This document shows, in pieces, positions 13,535-15,481 of a stretch of 15,481 nucleotides of DNA. Each line of letters opens with the position of its first letter. Position 1 is the first letter of the stretch. The position numbers were made by a program, and so were the translations under genes. The notes under the pieces are model-generated. The model worked only from the letters and a program-made list of their open reading frames with translations, made no database searches and was not told the origin of the DNA. Source of the DNA: CAZFAP01 sp964516325 (GTDB taxonomy: Bacteria; Auribacterota; JABMQX01); contig CAZFAP010000118.1 in assembly GCA_964516325.1 (NCBI GenBank), positions 1-15,481 on the forward strand, in the 5' to 3' direction.

Positions 13535-15481
13535 GGGACGACCGTGAAAGTTTGGATGCTGGGCAGACTCCTCCGCAGGCGCTCCAGGGCTGCGTTGCTG
13601 AAAGCCTTCTCGGAGGTGATGCTCACGATTGCCAGCCTCTCGAGCCGTTCAAGGGAACGCAGCCCCTTGTCGGTAAAGTCTCCTGTGACCCTCAAGTGCG
13701 AGAGATTTCGCAGGTTGCCGACGTATCCCAGCCCTGTGTCGGTCACGTGCCGCCCACCGACGTTGAGAAAATCGAGAGAGGTCAAGCCCGCGAGGTGCTT
13801 GATACCTACATCTCCGATCTCCGACTCGTGCGGACCAAGCTGAAGACTCTTCACGCGGGTCAGCTTTGCCAGGCAAGCCAAATCCTCGTCGCGGAGGCCT
13901 TCCTTTCTCCGAACGAAAAGGCTGAGGTCCTCAAGGCTCGTCAGCCCTGCGATATTCAGCCCGGAATTGTCCTGATGAACGTTGCTGGCACGCAGGGAAA
14001 CCAGGTCCCGAAGCTCATTGAGGTGGGCAAGTCCTCCGATGGAAATTCCCGTATCGTGCCCCAGGTTCAACCTCCTCAGAGACTTAAGGGCCTTCAACTC
14101 AGCCAGGCCCTTGTTTGTCACCTGTGGCGCGTTGAAAAGAAAAACCACTTTCAGGCTGCTCAGCTTCGCAATATGGGACATCCCCACGTCCGTAATGCCC
14201 GCGCCGGCGATTCCAAGAGTCTCCAGGGCTTGCAGCTTGACCAGGTGCATGGTCCCCGCGTCCGTGATGGGGTTACGTGTCCCCCCCTCCCCTACGACGG
14301 TGAGGTACTTGAGTCCGCTCAGCTCCGCCACATGAGCCAGACCTTCATCCGTTATCCCCGCGCCGGATAGCTCCAGACGTTCAAGGGACTTGACTTCCTT
14401 CAGATGAGCGAGCCCCTTATCGCTGATTTCGCCCGTTGTATTCGTCGTCTTCCAGAGATTCAGGCTCTTCAGGGAGCTGAGTGGTTTGAGATGAGCAAGC
14501 CCTTCATCGCCGACCGAGGTGTTGTACAGGTTCAGGCTCTCCAGGTTCGTCAGCCTGGACAGGTGCGCAAGCCCCGCGCCCGTAATCTGAGTATTGGAAA
14601 GGTTCAGGTCCCTCAGTTGCAGGCAATTGGACAGATTTGCCAACCCCGCATCGCTAAGATTCTGCATCCATTCGAGCTTCAGCTTCTTCACCGAACCGCC
14701 GGTTTGCAGGTACTTCAAGTTGGCTTCGCCGAAATGGTTTCCCGTGAGATTGAGGTTCATGAGCGAGGGGAGTCTTGCGAGATGGACTAAGCCCGGGCCG
14801 CGAATCTTTGGACTCCAGACGTATAGTTCCCTCAGCAATCTCAGTTTTGCTACGTGAGCGAGGCCCGCGTCGGTCATCCCCGGACTTATCACCTCCAGAA
14901 TCTCCAGGGAGGACAGTTCCGCGAGATGAGCCATGCCCGCGTCGGTGAGCTTTTCCGATTGGACATATAGCTTTCTCAGGGATTTCAGCGCTCTGATGGG
15001 GCGCAGGCCGTTGTTGGTAACATCAGTCTCGACGAGCATCAGGACTTTCAGTCCTGTGAGACCGCCGAGGTGCATCGTGCAGCCGTCATCGGGCCTGACG
15101 CCCTCAGGCACCCTGGAGACCCATAGGATATGGAGGTCATTCGGCCCAAGCCTTCGAAGCCCCGACAGGTCTTTTGAGGTAGCGGGATGAACCCACAGCC
15201 CCAGCCGTTTGCCAGCAGGAACGATGACATCCCCCTTTGCCTGGCCGAGATATTCCCAGCTCTCATATTCTGCCCGCCTAAAGTCGAGGACATCGGCTTT
15301 TTCGTCAGCGCCTGCGTCTTTCACCTTGAGGCTCCCCAACGACCGGTCCCTGGGGAAGTGAACAACCCGTCGCTCGTATTGGACACCGGGCGCTCTGGGC
15401 GCCGGCATCGGGGAGGCGCCGGCCCAGGAGAGAGGATGATGCAGGAACGCGCAACCAAGAACCGCAATGAGGGCAGTCGCT
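13531..15481 (-). CDS. Large secreted leucine-rich-repeat protein, 5' end beyond the window
   Basis: At least 649 aa are encoded, and the frame is open to the right edge. The first residues visible (TALIAVLGCAFLHH, then SWAGASPMPAPR) are the hydrophobic core and end of a signal peptide, so only a few N-terminal residues are missing. An internal ATG at 15408 would remove that signal and is not the true start. A domain of about 100 residues follows (RRVVHFPRDRSLGSLKV; EYLGQAKGDVIVPAGKRL), which I remember as a recurrent N-terminal module of planctomycete LRR proteins. About eighteen LRRs of 24-27 residues of the LTDAGLAHLxxLxxLExLxL type fill the rest to a C-terminal RRSLPSIQTFTVVP. Such solenoids usually bind proteins; the partner is unknown. 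The TGA stop overlaps the GTG of a small ORF. Confidence 0.9.
   Translation of the reverse strand, partial: ATALIAVLGCAFLHHPLSWAGASPMPAPRAPGVQYERRVVHFPRDRSLGSLKVKDAGADEKADVLDFRRAEYESWEYLGQAKGDVIVPAGKRLGLWVHPATSKDLSGLRRLGPNDLHILWVSRVPEGVRPDDGCTMHLGGLTGLKVLMLVETDVTNNGLRPIRALKSLRKLYVQSEKLTDAGMAHLAELSSLEILEVISPGMTDAGLAHVAKLRLLRELYVWSPKIRGPGLVHLARLPSLMNLNLTGNHFGEANLKYLQTGGSVKKLKLEWMQNLSDAGLANLSNCLQLRDLNLSNTQITGAGLAHLSRLTNLESLNLYNTSVGDEGLAHLKPLSSLKSLNLWKTTNTTGEISDKGLAHLKEVKSLERLELSGAGITDEGLAHVAELSGLKYLTVVGEGGTRNPITDAGTMHLVKLQALETLGIAGAGITDVGMSHIAKLSSLKVVFLFNAPQVTNKGLAELKALKSLRRLNLGHDTGISIGGLAHLNELRDLVSLRASNVHQDNSGLNIAGLTSLEDLSLFVRRKEGLRDEDLACLAKLTRVKSLQLGPHESEIGDVGIKHLAGLTSLDFLNVGGRHVTDTGLGYVGNLRNLSHLRVTGDFTDKGLRSLERLERLAIVSITSEKAFSNAALERLRRSLPSIQTFTVVP

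Noticed and set aside
13516..14370. A 284-codon plus-strand frame opposite the large LRR gene
   Set aside because: Its Gln/Leu/Arg periodicity mirrors the LRR repeat on the other strand; there is no start context and no independent motif.

Overview
All recognisable protein genes in this window, and the one tRNA, lie on the minus strand, so the map is read from right to left. The gene families point to the PVC group of bacteria, most likely a planctomycete. These are two TpLRR/GALA-like leucine-rich-repeat proteins of the 'TDAGLAHL' type, an NHL beta-propeller protein with a PEP-CTERM tail, a GH32 enzyme with a DIVIADF-type N-terminus, and a secreted protein with EF-hand-like loops. The assignment is inferred from family resemblance; no marker gene is present.

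Region by region in the direction of transcription: (1) 15481-12045 holds a large secreted LRR protein whose 5' end lies outside the window, a short ORF overlapping its stop codon by GTGA, and a secreted hypothetical protein. That hypothetical protein is interrupted by one in-frame TGA, 45 sense codons before the next stop. (2) 11755-6631 holds a secreted M28 zinc aminopeptidase, an LRR segment without a signal peptide, and a twelve-repeat NHL protein. The LRR segment runs in frame into the NHL gene without a stop codon. The C-terminal domain and PEP-CTERM signal of the NHL protein lie in a different frame, so a one-base frameshift is implied near 7255. (3) 6630-5731 has no convincing gene. 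It contains a cluster of at least five GC-rich hairpins that looks like a composite dispersed intergenic repeat. (4) 5730-584 is a compact sugar-utilisation operon: a membrane-anchored solute-binding protein, two MalF/MalG-type permeases and a secreted GH32 beta-fructosidase, closed by a hairpin terminator at 543-569. It lacks an ATPase gene. (5) 312-238 is a tRNA-Arg(CCG).

The operon suggests fructan or sucrose hydrolysis outside the cytoplasm by the GH32 enzyme, with uptake of the products by the ABC importer, presumably powered by an ATPase encoded elsewhere. The other half encodes secreted or surface proteins: propeller, LRRs, peptidase and an Ig-like protein. Several of these are broken or rearranged: a TGA, a frameshift, a missing stop and an LRR lacking its N-terminus. 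The most interesting single observation is the in-frame TGA at 12183-12185. It is followed by clearly coding sequence and a 7-bp hairpin at a distance compatible with a bacterial SECIS element. A nonsense mutation or a sequence error remains the simpler explanation.
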